In this document: positions 1 to 8,444 of the stretch, piece after piece
How the letters are laid out: each line of letters begins with the position of its first letter
Position numbering within the stretch: position 1 is the stretch's first letter
From: Candidatus Bipolaricaulota bacterium
GTDB lineage: Bacteria; Bipolaricaulota; Bipolaricaulia; Bipolaricaulales; Bipolaricaulaceae
Length of the DNA stretch: 17,231 bases
Direction: 5' to 3'
Assembly (NCBI GenBank): GCA_021159405.1
Contig: JAGGRX010000074.1
Location: 1 to 17,231, forward strand
Made by a program: the position numbers and the translations under genes
The notes under the pieces: model-generated
Told to the model about the DNA's origin: nothing
The model's database searches: none
What the model saw: the letters and a program-made list of their open reading frames with translations, nothing else

Positions 1-963
1 CTGGTCCAGGCCCTGATCGAGGCCCCAGGGTTTTCCGTGCTGCTCGCTGGGGACCTGGAGCAAGGGCGGGCGGCCTTGGAAGAGGGGGCGGGGGAGGTGT
101 TGCTCTTTGTGCGCCGGGTGCCCGCCCGAGGGGAACTGGGCTACGCCCTCACCCTGTACTACGATACCACCGACCAGGAAGCCCAGGTCGGGGCGGCCAA
201 GCTGAAGGCCTTCCTGTCCGAGTACTTCCAGAGGCTGGCGAGGGAGCGCCTCGCGGCCATGGGGATGGACCCCGAGGAGCTGACGCCGCCCTTCACCCTA
301 AAGGAGGTGGACCTGGGGGGCAAGGAGGGCCTGGCGCGGGCGCTCCTCTCCCAGCTCCTCCCCTACTTCTTGGTGCTCTCCATCCTCAGCGGGGCCATGG
401 GGTTGGGGGCGGAGATCACCGCCGGGGAGAAGGAGCGGGGCACCCTGGCCACCCTGCTTTCCTCGCGCCTCTCCCGGGAGGAGATCGTGCTCGGCAAGTT
501 CATGGCCGTGCTGGCCGTGTCGCTCATCACCGCCGTGATTTCTGCGGTGGGACTCATGTTGGGGATCCGGTCCTTCGGCGCACAGCTCGGCGGGGTGCCG
601 GTGACCTCCGTCGCCTGGGTGCTGGTGCTCCTCATCCCCCTGGCCATGGACCTGTCGGCCGTGGTGATCATCGTGGGGAGCTTCGCCCGCACCCAGAAGG
701 AGGCGAGCGCGTACCTTCTGCCGGTGACGATGCTGGTGATCGTGCTGGGCATCTCCACGACCATGGGGGGAGGGGAACTGAGCGGGGCCAAGCTGGCCAT
801 CCCCATCGCCGGGCCGATGGCGGCCATCAAGCGGGCGCTCGTCGGGGGCCTTGCCGTGCGGGAGGTGGTGTGGGCACTTCTCTCCTCGCTTGTTTTGGCC
901 GGGTTGCTCCTGTGGCTTGCGGTGCGGCTTTTCCGCTCGGAGAAGGTGCTGTTTCGGATTTAA
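1..963 (+). CDS. ABC-2 type transporter permease (NatB-like), 5' end outside window
   Basis: The frame is open from base 1, so this is the C-terminal part (320 codons visible) of a membrane subunit of an ABC exporter. The visible part begins with a soluble segment of about 120 residues, followed by roughly six hydrophobic segments. Just after the first of these is the ABC-2 hallmark stretch GEKERGTLATLLSS, then a SREEIVLGK segment, which couples to the ATPase. The soluble region before the multi-helix block matches the NatB/ABC2_membrane_3 layout, in which one N-terminal helix (here upstream of the window) precedes an extracytoplasmic domain. A GTG at 37 is an internal codon, not the likely start. 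The ATPase partner should lie upstream. The substrate cannot be read from the sequence; sodium or drug efflux is only a family-level guess. The stop overlaps the convergent tsaE stop by 3 bases. Confidence 0.85.
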   Translation: MVQALIEAPGFSVLLAGDLEQGRAALEEGAGEVLLFVRRVPARGELGYALTLYYDTTDQEAQVGAAKLKAFLSEYFQRLARERLAAMGMDPEELTPPFTLKEVDLGGKEGLARALLSQLLPYFLVLSILSGAMGLGAEITAGEKERGTLATLLSSRLSREEIVLGKFMAVLAVSLITAVISAVGLMLGIRSFGAQLGGVPVTSVAWVLVLLIPLAMDLSAVVIIVGSFARTQKEASAYLLPVTMLVIVLGISTTMGGGELSGAKLAIPIAGPMAAIKRALVGGLAVREVVWALLSSLVLAGLLLWLAVRLFRSEKVLFRI

Positions 964-1382
964 TACCGTCGGAGGGTGAGCTTTCGGCGGTCGCCGGAGA
1001 GGTGCTCGAGCTCGATCCATAGGCTCCCGGGCGGGATGAGCTCCTCCACCCGGTCCGCCCACTCCACGGCCGTTATCCCCTCCTCGGGAGGGAGGAACTC
1101 ATCCAGGCCCACCTCCCTGAGCTCGCTTACGTGGCTGATCCGGTAGGCGTCAAGGTGGTGCAAGGGGACCCGCCCGTGGTAAGTGCGGGCGAGGAGGAAG
1201 CTGGGGGAAATCACCGGCTCCCGCACGAACAACCCCAGGGCGATCCCCTTCACCAGAGTTGTCTTGCCGGTGCCGAGCTCCCCCACCAGGGCCACCACGT
1301 CCCCTTCCTTGAGCTCGCCTGCGAGCTCCTCCCCCAGGCGCATCGTCTCCTCCGGCCCCTCGGTGATCACCACCCGTTCCAT
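960..1382 (-). CDS. tsaE: tRNA N6-adenosine threonylcarbamoyltransferase complex ATPase TsaE
   Basis: TsaE is the ATPase that drives the TsaB/TsaD complex making t6A37 in ANN-decoding tRNAs in the cytoplasm. The 140-residue length is normal for the family. The Walker A motif GELGTGKTT is at residues 34-42, followed by the family segments ISPSF (58-62), HLDAYR (76-81) and AVEWADR (105-111, the Walker B-like region). The ATG start at 1382 is preceded by GGAGG at good spacing. It is the last gene of the minus-strand run and is separated from pheT by a small inverted repeat. Its final bases overlap the stop of the convergent ABC permease gene. No other t6A genes (tsaB, tsaC, tsaD) are visible here. 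Confidence 0.95.
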   Translation of the reverse strand: MERVVITEGPEETMRLGEELAGELKEGDVVALVGELGTGKTTLVKGIALGLFVREPVISPSFLLARTYHGRVPLHHLDAYRISHVSELREVGLDEFLPPEEGITAVEWADRVEELIPPGSLWIELEHLSGDRRKLTLRRY

Positions 1383-1426
1383 TTCACATCCTCCATAGCT
1401 TACTTATGACATGTGACATGGGCAGG

Positions 1427-1473
1427 TCACCACGGTTCTTCCTCTGTGATCTCCGTGTTCTCGGTGGTGAAAT
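1427..1473. repeat. Small inverted repeat of the ACACAGAG family (copy 1)
   Basis: The element lies between pheT and tsaE. Its ends TCACCAC (1427-1433) and GTGGTGA (1464-1470) are a perfect 7-bp inverted pair. Read on the minus strand it contains CACCGAGAACACGGAGATC and then ACAGAGG, the same words as the copies at 11431, 12441, 12602 and 13526. It begins 6 bp beyond the pheT stop and could fold in the pheT-tsaE transcript. Whether it acts as an attenuator or is only a dispersed repeat cannot be told from the sequence. Confidence 0.7.
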
Positions 1474-1478
1474 CATGT

Positions 1479-3896
1479 TTAGCTGCGGAGGCGAACTCCA
1501 AGGGCTTCCAGGCGGGAGAGGATCCTGGCTATGGCCTCGTCCACCTCCTCTGAGGCCAGGGTGCGGGCCGGGTGTCTGAAGGAAAGCTCATAGGTCAGGG
1601 AGCGGTATCCCTTTGGAATCCCCTTCCCCTGGTAAAGGTCATACAAAAAGCACGACTCCACCAAAGGCTCTGCCATGATCGTCTCCCGCAGCTTCGCTTC
1701 TTCAAGGGCCAGGGGGGCGAGCAAGGAGAGGTCGCGGCGGGCGACGGGAAACCGGGGCAGGGGGCGGTAGTGGGGCGCTTGGGCCGCTTTGGCCAGCGGG
1801 GCCAACAAAAGCTCCATCACGAGCACCCTCCGGCCTCCGGGAAGATCCTGACAGAGCTCCGGGGCGAGCTCCCCCAACCAGCCGATCAACACCCGTGATC
1901 CGTGATCCGTGATCCGTGATCCGTGATGGGTGAGGGGTGATGGATCTTGCGACTTGGGACTTTCGACTTGTGCCCCCGCTAGATAAATGCCGGCACGGCG
2001 GTAGGGGTGAAACCGGTCGTCGTCGATCTCGCCTAGGGTCACCCCCTCCACCCTGAGGGCGGAGAGCAGGGCGTCGAGGATCCCCTTGAGGTCGGCGGGG
2101 GAATATTCCGCCTTGCCGGAGAGGGGGATGGGAGGCCGGCCGGCCAGGGCCACCCCCAACCGATCCTCCTCCACCACCTTCCCCTCCCGGAGGTGGAAGG
2201 TCCGCCCCACCTCGAACAGGGCCACCCCGGTGGCCTGGGCCTCCAGGTTCTCCTGCACCGCCGAAAGGAGCCCCGGCAGGAGGGAAGCCCTGAGGCCCTC
2301 TTGACCCGTGGCCTGAGGGTTTCTCAGGACTACCTCTGCCTCGTCCTTGGGGACGAGGCCAAGGCTGTAGATTTCGGTGAGCCCTAAGGCGGCCATGAGG
2401 CGCCTTACCCGGTCGCAGAAGGCCTCCCGAGGGTCTTTTTCGCCCGCCCGCAGGGGCACCACCGGGGCCCGGGAGGGGATCCTGTCGTAGCCGTAAAGCC
2501 GCGCCACTTCTTCAATCAGGTCGATCTCCCGGGTCAGGTCCCCCCGCCAAGGAGGGATCCTGGCTTCCCACCTTGCCCCCTTGTCCTCAAGCACGAGCCC
2601 CAAAGCGGTGAGGCCTGAGACGATCTCCCCCTCCGGCACCTCGATCCCCAGCACCTCCTTCACCCGCCCCTTGCGCAAATGTACGACGTGGGGTCGGGCC
2701 GGCCGGGGGTAGGCATCAACCGCGCCTTTGGCGATCACCACCGGGGCGAGCTCGGAGAGCAGGGAGCAGGTGCGCCGGGAGGCGACCTCGGCGGATTCCG
2801 GGGAGACGCCCCGCTCGAACCTGAGGGAGGCCTCGGTCGAAAGGCCCAAGGCCCGGGCGGCCCGACGGATCCTCGCCGGGGAAAAACACGCCGCCTCAAG
2901 TAACACCCGCCTGGTTGTCTCGGACACTTCCGTGTCTTCCCCACCCATGACCCCGGCCACCGCCACTGGCCTCTCTCCGTCCGTGATCAGGAGCACCTCC
3001 GGGGACAGGGCACGCTCCACCCCGTCCAAGGTGCGAATGCGCTCGCCGGGCCGGGCGCGCCGTACCCCGATGCGTCCACCGTGGAGGCGATCGTAGTCGA
3101 AGGCGTGCAGGGGATGCCCCAGCTCCAGCATCACGTAGTTGGTGGCGTCCACTACAAGCGAAAGGGGGCGCATCCCCGCCTTGGAAAGGCGTGCGGCCAG
3201 CCACACCGGGGAAGGGGCATAGGGGGGGTCCAAGATCACCCGAGCCACGTAGCGGGGGCAATCCTCGGGGGTTTCGATCATCACCTGGGCAAGCTCTTCC
3301 ACGGCAGGCCCCTCCTCCGGGTAGTCGAGGCGAAGTTCCTTGAGCTTGCGGCCATATAGGGCGGCTACCTCCCGCGCCACCCCATAGATCCCCAGGAGGT
3401 CCGGGCGGTTGGAAGTGATCTTGAGGGACAGGATCGTGTCCGGGGCCTCGATCATGGGGGCGAAGTCGTCCCCCACCTTGAGGCCCTGGGGGAGGTTCCA
3501 GATGCCGCTTGAGCGTTCCTCCAGCCCAAGTTCGGCCTGGGAGAGGATCACCCCCTCGCTTTTCACTCCCCGGATTCGGGCTTCCTTCACCTCCCCGGCC
3601 GGAACGCGCCCCCCGGGCAGGGCCAGGGGCACCAAGGCCCCCCGCGCCAGGTTGGGCGCACCACATACCACCGTGCGGACCCCATCCCCTGCGTCCACTT
3701 GGCATACCGAGAGGCGGTCGGCGTTGGGATGGGGGGCGACCTCGAGCACCCGCCCCACCACCACCCCCTCCACCGGGCCGAACCTCTCCACCCCTTCTAC
3801 CTCAAGCCCCGCCAACGTGAGGCGCCGGGTCAGTTCGCCCGTCCCGATCCCAGAGATATCAACGTATTCAGCCAGCCATCTGAGCGGTACCCGCAT
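1479..3896 (-). CDS. pheT: Phenylalanine-tRNA ligase beta subunit
   Basis: This is the beta subunit of the (alpha-beta)2 phenylalanyl-tRNA synthetase. It carries the editing domain and binds tRNA. The 805 residues follow the family order: an EMAP/tRNA-binding domain (about 40-150, with PHPNADRLSVCQVD), B3/B4 editing domain (about 210-385), B5 domain (about 405-475), catalytic-like core (about 480-700) and C-terminal FDX-ACB domain (about 711-805, beginning near PRFPVARRDLSLL). The ATG at 3896 follows an AGGGGG ribosome binding site. The catalytic subunit gene pheS, usually next to pheT, is absent; the upstream neighbour is the M1 peptidase gene. Residues 644-668 are an in-frame insertion of repeat DNA in a beta-turn just before the conserved IGWLGELAPE strand. 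Confidence 0.97.
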   Translation of the reverse strand: MRVPLRWLAEYVDISGIGTGELTRRLTLAGLEVEGVERFGPVEGVVVGRVLEVAPHPNADRLSVCQVDAGDGVRTVVCGAPNLARGALVPLALPGGRVPAGEVKEARIRGVKSEGVILSQAELGLEERSSGIWNLPQGLKVGDDFAPMIEAPDTILSLKITSNRPDLLGIYGVAREVAALYGRKLKELRLDYPEEGPAVEELAQVMIETPEDCPRYVARVILDPPYAPSPVWLAARLSKAGMRPLSLVVDATNYVMLELGHPLHAFDYDRLHGGRIGVRRARPGERIRTLDGVERALSPEVLLITDGERPVAVAGVMGGEDTEVSETTRRVLLEAACFSPARIRRAARALGLSTEASLRFERGVSPESAEVASRRTCSLLSELAPVVIAKGAVDAYPRPARPHVVHLRKGRVKEVLGIEVPEGEIVSGLTALGLVLEDKGARWEARIPPWRGDLTREIDLIEEVARLYGYDRIPSRAPVVPLRAGEKDPREAFCDRVRRLMAALGLTEIYSLGLVPKDEAEVVLRNPQATGQEGLRASLLPGLLSAVQENLEAQATGVALFEVGRTFHLREGKVVEEDRLGVALAGRPPIPLSGKAEYSPADLKGILDALLSALRVEGVTLGEIDDDRFHPYRRAGIYLAGAQVESPKSQDPSPLTHHGSRITDHGSRVLIGWLGELAPELCQDLPGGRRVLVMELLLAPLAKAAQAPHYRPLPRFPVARRDLSLLAPLALEEAKLRETIMAEPLVESCFLYDLYQGKGIPKGYRSLTYELSFRHPARTLASEEVDEAIARILSRLEALGVRLRS
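1893..1967. repeat. In-frame repeat insertion inside pheT with five CCGTGAT heptamers
   Basis: Bases 1893-1927 are five exact tandem copies of CCGTGAT, followed by related GGGTGAGGGGTGATGG and then TTGCGACTTGGGACTTTCG. On the coding strand this reads as about 25 residues including LTHHGSRITDHGSR, which is not PheT-like. The flanking protein (YLAG before, IGWLGEL after) joins normally if the block is removed. Such CACGGAT tandem blocks next to AAGTCCCAAGTCGC words are usually intergenic repeats in bacteria, so this looks like repeat DNA that entered and stayed in frame. Confidence 0.8.
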
Positions 3897-3911
3897 CGCA
3901 CCCCCTAAAGC

Positions 3912-6602
3912 TTAAGTCTCGGGCTCAAGGCCAAAGTAAAACACCCCCTTGCCCTGCAAAAGGGGCCAGGCCATGCCCAGGGTCCCCTTGAGCGAGAGAA
4001 GCCCTCCCAAAAGCTCGATCCTGAGGGAGAGCTCCCCTCCCACCTCCGCGTAGGCCAGGATTGTGCCTGAGGAAGCGTTTTCCGTCCATACCTTGCCCCA
4101 GCTTAAGTAGAGGCGGGGGATGACCTCGCTTATCAGGGCCGCCCCGGCCAGGCTGTAGCCGTCGCGGTCCGGGGGAAGGGAAAGCGAGGCCGAAAGGAGG
4201 AGCTTCCGCTCCCCGCGAGGGCCGTTTTCCAGGGTGTGAAGCTCGGGAAGCCCGAAGGTGAGCTCCTGAGGAAGCCCAGGGCTGGCCAGGCCACAGGCCA
4301 CCGTGAGGTCGAGGTAGGTATGGGGCAGAAGCGCCAGCTCTTGGGTGTGGCTCAGGGAAAGGCGCCCCCCTTGGCTGGGCAGGGAGAGGAGCGTGGCCTC
4401 GCCCCAGAACACGCGCGGCAGGGAACCTTGCCAGGACAGCCCTACCCCCACCACGGGATAGGGCCGGCGGGAGAGGGAGATCGCAAAATCCCCGCTCGGA
4501 AACCACCAGTCACCTGCGGCCCCGGTTTCGGGCCGTGACCAAAGGTGCCGGACCAAGGTGATCTCCCCGATGAGGGCATCCGTCACCTGGGCAAACCCCC
4601 ACACGGTGGCCTCCCTGCCATAGCGGACGAACCCCTCCACCGCCCTGGCATTCGGGTAGATCGCCCACCCAAACCGGTCCAGGTACTGAACCAGGATCGT
4701 CCGGGAAGTTGGGTCCCCCCGCACCAGGAACCCGTCCAGGGGAAGGGCGTTTTTCTCAACCGCCCAAACGAAACGCGTGGGCCAGACGTTGTTCAGCCGG
4801 TCAACGTCCAGGGCATAGTGTCCGGGATCCACCACCACCTCCCGCACCGGGAATGGGGTCTTAAACAGGAGGGACCCCGTGGTGCCCTCTCCCCGTGGCC
4901 ACACCTCCCTCTCTCGCTCCTTGCCAGCCCCCCGCACCTCCACCTCCACCGGCAGGAACCCCTCCCCGGCTCGGGATAGATACACCTCGGTCACAAACTC
5001 GTCCCCCTCCCTCCTCCGGACCACGCGCTCGATCGCGTAGTCGGCTTGGGCATCACCCCACACCCAAGCCTCGAAGAACCAGGTGAGGTCCTGTCCCGTT
5101 TCCCCCTCGATGAGCTCCTTGAACTCCGCCACCGACATGGTCCCGCCCCGGAAGCGCTCGGCGGCCTTCGCCAGGATCGAGTCGAACGCCGTCTCCCCCA
5201 CCAAGTGTGCCAGGGCCCGCAGGACAAGGTAGCCTTTGTCGTAAAGGCGCTCCGAGGTGGCTTGGGCGTAATCAAGCTCGGCGGTGGGCTTGACCACCGC
5301 CTCGTCGAACCCTTGGAAGGCGATCCGGAGGTAGGGGAGCTCAGTGAAATGCTCCCGCAGGTTGGCGAACCCCACGGCGCTTTCGGCCATGGCTTCGCCC
5401 AAGCCCTTCCTCTCAAACCGGAAGACGTTTCCGCCCTCGGCCCCGAACTTCTCCTCGAACCAGCTGATCGAAGCATACTGTGCCAGGCCCTCCGACAGCC
5501 AGTTTTCGGCGTCCAGGTCCACTCCCACCCCCACGCCCCACCACTGGTGGGCAAGTTCATGGGCGAGCACGAACCGTCCGTAGCGGGAGAGCATCCCTTC
5601 AGCGGTGAGGTTTAACCGATCGAAGAACCATTTGGGGATGAACACCACCCCGTCGGCGGCAAATGCCACCCCCACCTGGTTGGGATGCTCGACGAGGAGG
5701 AGCCGCTCGTAAGGGTACGGGCCAAAGCGGCGCCCGTAGTCCGAAAGGATCTCCGGGATGTAGGTCATAAGTACCCTGACCTTGTCCTCGTCCCCGGGCA
5801 AGGCCACCCCCTCGATGGTGAGCCCTGAGAGGGAAAGGTGCGTCGTCCTCAGCTCCTCCTCCGGGCCGATGAAGAGCGTAATGGACCGTACCGGGCTCGG
5901 GAAGGAGGCGTGATATGTGGTGCCCTTGTCCCCTTCCTCGACCTCCACCTCCCCGGGGAGGGCCGCGGTCCAGCCATCCGGCACGGACAAGCTCACGTCG
6001 TAGGTGTGGGCGGGGAGGAGGAGCGGCCAGTAGTCCCCCTCCGGAGGCTCGATCGGGATGGGGCACCAGCCGAACCTCCAGGTGTAGATGTCCGAAAGGC
6101 GTCCCGGCTCGCCGGTGAGGATGTGGGGAAAGCGGGTCCGGAAGTCGATCCTGAGCTTGCCCTCTCCCTGTGGGACCCTTACTTTAAGGAGGACGTCGTC
6201 CAGAGAGTAGGTTTGAAGCGTGGGGGGAGCGGGAAGAAGCTCGTAAGAAAGCTCGATTTCGCCTTCCGGGCCTTCCCAGAACACGCCGTCGATCTCGGTC
6301 CAGGCGGGGTCAAAGCCCCACGCGTAGGTCTCGTCCCGGGCCCGGCCGGAGAGGTAGGGGTTTTCCTCCCGGCGCAGGTTCGCAAGAAGCGCGAACGTGG
6401 CTTCCGAGGGGGGGTCCTCCCATGAGACCCGCTCGCTTCCCGCGATCAAGTGCTGGTTGGGATCGAAGTTCACCATGACCTCCACCCTGGCCCCCAACGC
6501 TGGGGTGAAGACGAAAACCAACCCCCACAGGCCCAAAACGAAAACGACGTGGGCTCCTAGCCCCTTCCGAAAGCGAATAGCTCGGCCGATATGGTAGGAC
6601 AT
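3912..6602 (-). CDS. Secreted M1-family (gluzincin) metallopeptidase with C-terminal beta-rich, barrel-like region
   Basis: The 896-residue protein starts with an uncleaved anchor or long signal peptide (hydrophobic about 17-37), then an M1-type N-terminal beta domain. The catalytic zinc site is HELAH at 348-352 with the third ligand Glu371 in NWLSEGLA, giving HExxH-x18-E; the probable transition-state Tyr is in YDKG (454-457). FFEAWVWG (509-516) is the usual end of the catalytic helical region. The GxMEN exopeptidase motif that should lie about 30-40 residues before HELAH is not present; the corresponding stretch reads GVAFAADGVVFI. Residues from about 600 to 896 are alternating hydrophobic strands rich in aromatic residues and look like an outer-membrane barrel, though the last residues (LEPET) are not a typical barrel signal. 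A strong AAAGGAG site precedes the ATG. It lies 12 bp after the corC-like gene and 15 bp before pheT. Substrate unknown. Confidence 0.88.
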   Translation of the reverse strand: MSYHIGRAIRFRKGLGAHVVFVLGLWGLVFVFTPALGARVEVMVNFDPNQHLIAGSERVSWEDPPSEATFALLANLRREENPYLSGRARDETYAWGFDPAWTEIDGVFWEGPEGEIELSYELLPAPPTLQTYSLDDVLLKVRVPQGEGKLRIDFRTRFPHILTGEPGRLSDIYTWRFGWCPIPIEPPEGDYWPLLLPAHTYDVSLSVPDGWTAALPGEVEVEEGDKGTTYHASFPSPVRSITLFIGPEEELRTTHLSLSGLTIEGVALPGDEDKVRVLMTYIPEILSDYGRRFGPYPYERLLLVEHPNQVGVAFAADGVVFIPKWFFDRLNLTAEGMLSRYGRFVLAHELAHQWWGVGVGVDLDAENWLSEGLAQYASISWFEEKFGAEGGNVFRFERKGLGEAMAESAVGFANLREHFTELPYLRIAFQGFDEAVVKPTAELDYAQATSERLYDKGYLVLRALAHLVGETAFDSILAKAAERFRGGTMSVAEFKELIEGETGQDLTWFFEAWVWGDAQADYAIERVVRRREGDEFVTEVYLSRAGEGFLPVEVEVRGAGKEREREVWPRGEGTTGSLLFKTPFPVREVVVDPGHYALDVDRLNNVWPTRFVWAVEKNALPLDGFLVRGDPTSRTILVQYLDRFGWAIYPNARAVEGFVRYGREATVWGFAQVTDALIGEITLVRHLWSRPETGAAGDWWFPSGDFAISLSRRPYPVVGVGLSWQGSLPRVFWGEATLLSLPSQGGRLSLSHTQELALLPHTYLDLTVACGLASPGLPQELTFGLPELHTLENGPRGERKLLLSASLSLPPDRDGYSLAGAALISEVIPRLYLSWGKVWTENASSGTILAYAEVGGELSLRIELLGGLLSLKGTLGMAWPLLQGKGVFYFGLEPET

Positions 6603-6614
6603 CGAAAACTCCTT

Positions 6615-7913
6615 TCACCCCTCGGTGGGTTCTTCCTCGGGGAGCAGGGTGATGCGCACCGAGGTGATCTCCCGCTCGGTCGCCCCTTCCACGGTGAGAA
6701 GGGCACCGTTTATCTGCAGGCGGGCCCCGGGATCCGGAATGTCGCCCAGCCTCTCCAAGATGAGGCCGGCGATGGTGACCGCCTCGCCCTCCGGAAGCTC
6801 AAGGCCCAGCGTCCGGTTCACCAGCCTCACCTCGGCATCCCCATCCACCACCGCCTCGGTGGCCGAAAGCCTGCGGATGAGCTGCCGGGAGCGGGGGCGA
6901 TCGTACTCGTCCTCTATTTCCCCCACGATCTCCTCCAGGATGTCCTCCAAGGTCACGATCCCGGCCACCCCCCCATATTCATCCACCACCACAGCCATGT
7001 GCACCCGCTCCCTTTGGAACTCCCGCAGGAGCACGTTCACGGGCTTGGTGGTGGGGGTGTAATAAGCCGGCCGAAGGAGCTTCCGCAACGGCACAGCCTT
7101 GTCCCCACCGGCCGCGGTGCGGAGGAGGTCCTTGACGTAGAGGATCCCGATCACGTTATCGCGAATCCCCTCGTACACCGGGTACCGGGAGTGGCCATCG
7201 GCCACCACGAACTTGAGCACCTCGTCCAATGGGGTATTGACCTCGATGGCTTGCATCTCGGTTCTGGGAACCATTATTTCCTCGGCGGTGATCTCGTCCA
7301 AGGACAAGATCCTCTTCATCATCTCCCCGTCCTGGACCGGGATGACGCCCCGCTCTTCCCCCTCCTCGATGAACGTGACGAGCTGGTCTTCGGACAGGGG
7401 CGTACCCTCCCGTGACAGGAACTCTTCGCCGAAGGGACGCAACATCCCGCTGGAGATGGCCCGCAGGGCCCGCACAACCAGGAACGTGGCCCGGGTGAGC
7501 TCAAAGACCGGGACGATCACCTTGAGGGCCACCGTCTCCGCCCGGTTCTTGGCCAAGTTCTTGGGGGTGATCTCCCCGAAGAGAAGCAGCAAACCTGTCA
7601 TCACGAACGTCGTCACAAGCCCGGACACATAAGAAGGAAGGCCGGAAGGCAACAGCCTCAAAAAGAGCAGCGTTGCCAAGGCCGAGGCCCCCACGTTGAC
7701 CAGGTTGTTCCATATGAGGAGACAGGTGATGAGATCGTTCGGCTCCGCAAGCAGATGCTCCAGCGCCTTGGCCCGCCGCCGGTTCTTCTCACGCTCGATC
7801 AGGTTTTTTAACCTTAACTCAGAGATGGAGGTGAGGGCGGTTTCCGAACCTGAGAAAAAGGCCGAGAGAAGCAAAAGAAAGATCAACAGGATAGCTTGCG
7901 ATCCTGGCGACAC
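6615..7913 (-). CDS. CNNM/CBS/CorC_HlyC-domain membrane protein (HlyC/CorC family)
   Basis: This is a member of the CorC/HlyC family, integral membrane proteins linked to magnesium or cobalt efflux; older 'hemolysin' names are not informative. The 432 residues contain a DUF21/CNNM membrane domain (about 5-185, with FFSGSETALTSIS near the N-terminus and the motif GEITPKNLAKNRAE), a pair of CBS domains (about 210-330, with VPRTEMQAI, HSRYPVYEG and VVDEYGGVAGIVTLEDILEE) and a C-terminal CorC_HlyC domain (about 345-425). The start is GTG at 7913, chosen because an in-frame hydrophobic helix follows directly and a GAGG-rich stretch lies just upstream. It is first in the minus-strand run, transcribed from the divergent region with accB. 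The transported ion cannot be confirmed from sequence. Confidence 0.93.
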   Translation of the reverse strand: MSPGSQAILLIFLLLLSAFFSGSETALTSISELRLKNLIEREKNRRRAKALEHLLAEPNDLITCLLIWNNLVNVGASALATLLFLRLLPSGLPSYVSGLVTTFVMTGLLLLFGEITPKNLAKNRAETVALKVIVPVFELTRATFLVVRALRAISSGMLRPFGEEFLSREGTPLSEDQLVTFIEEGEERGVIPVQDGEMMKRILSLDEITAEEIMVPRTEMQAIEVNTPLDEVLKFVVADGHSRYPVYEGIRDNVIGILYVKDLLRTAAGGDKAVPLRKLLRPAYYTPTTKPVNVLLREFQRERVHMAVVVDEYGGVAGIVTLEDILEEIVGEIEDEYDRPRSRQLIRRLSATEAVVDGDAEVRLVNRTLGLELPEGEAVTIAGLILERLGDIPDPGARLQINGALLTVEGATEREITSVRITLLPEEEPTEG

Positions 7914-7937
7914 CCCTCACATCACCTCTAGTGACGA

Positions 7938-7943
7938 ATTATA
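7938..7943 (-). promoter_or_regulatory. Probable -10 box (TATAAT) for the corC-M1-pheT-tsaE run
   Basis: On the minus strand the divergent gap contains a perfect TATAAT about 24 bp upstream of the corC-like start codon, which would give a very short leader. The hexamer 17 bp further upstream (CTACAC) is a poor -35 match, so the promoter is weak or needs an activator. The only comparable plus-strand hexamer for accB is TACAAT at 7996-8001, also without a clear -35. Confidence 0.45.
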
Positions 7944-8018
7944 GCGGGTATGCACGGAAGGTGTAGTCCCGGCGGCCAAGGGCCCCGAGGACGCGTACAA
8001 TTAGGTCAAGGAGGTATC

Positions 8019-8420
8019 TTGGACTTAGAGGAACTGAGGAAGCTGTGTGCGCTTTTGCGTGAGGAAGGCCTCACAGAGCTTACGGTGGAGGAAGAGGGGC
8101 GCCGCATCACCATTCGCCGGGCACCGGTGCCCGGCGTCCCTCCTCCCTCGCAGGGGGAAGCGGGCGAGGCCGAGGGCGAAGTCGAGCTTGTACGGTCCCC
8201 GGTGGTGGGGACGTTCTGGCGGAGGCCTGCCCCTGGGGAGGACCCGTTCGTGGAGGTGGGGGACCGGGTGCAGCCCGGCCAGGTTCTGTGCATCGTAGAG
8301 GCGATGAAGGTGATGAACGAGGTGCGAGCGGACCGGGCAGGGCTGATCGAGGAGGTACTGGTGGAGGACGGCCAGCCCGTGGAGTACGGCCAACCCCTGT
8401 TCCGCCTCCGCCCCCAGTGA
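8019..8420 (+). CDS. accB: Biotin carboxyl carrier protein of acetyl-CoA carboxylase
   Basis: This protein carries biotin and moves the carboxyl group from biotin carboxylase to the carboxyltransferase, the first step of fatty acid synthesis. The start is taken as TTG at 8019 because AAGGAGGT (8008-8015) lies directly upstream and the product then begins MDLEELRKLC, matching the family N-terminus; the longer open frame from 7950 adds a non-conserved stretch. The product is 133 residues: a short N-terminal helix, a Pro/Gly/Glu-rich linker (about 36-55) and a biotinyl domain (about 56-131) with EAMKVMNEV, in which Lys97 is the biotin site. accC follows after a hairpin. accA and accD are not in the window, so a pyruvate carboxylase-type use cannot be excluded. 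Confidence 0.94.
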   Translation: MDLEELRKLCALLREEGLTELTVEEEGRRITIRRAPVPGVPPPSQGEAGEAEGEVELVRSPVVGTFWRRPAPGEDPFVEVGDRVQPGQVLCIVEAMKVMNEVRADRAGLIEEVLVEDGQPVEYGQPLFRLRPQ

Positions 8421-8444
8421 AAACGCTTAATACATCAGCGGGGT

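Noticed and set aside
298..1062. Long minus-strand open frame (254 codons) opposite the ABC permease gene
   Set aside because: It is a shadow of the GC-rich permease gene: the composition is Pro/His/Gly-rich with no recognisable domain, and it overlaps tsaE.
1893..1927. CRISPR or origin-type iterons at the CCGTGAT tandem array
   Set aside because: The units are contiguous 7-mers without spacers and lie inside the pheT coding frame; no replication genes are nearby.
7950..8018. Longer N-terminus for AccB from ATG 7950
   Set aside because: The extra residues are not AccB-like, and a strong AAGGAGGT site points to TTG 8019.
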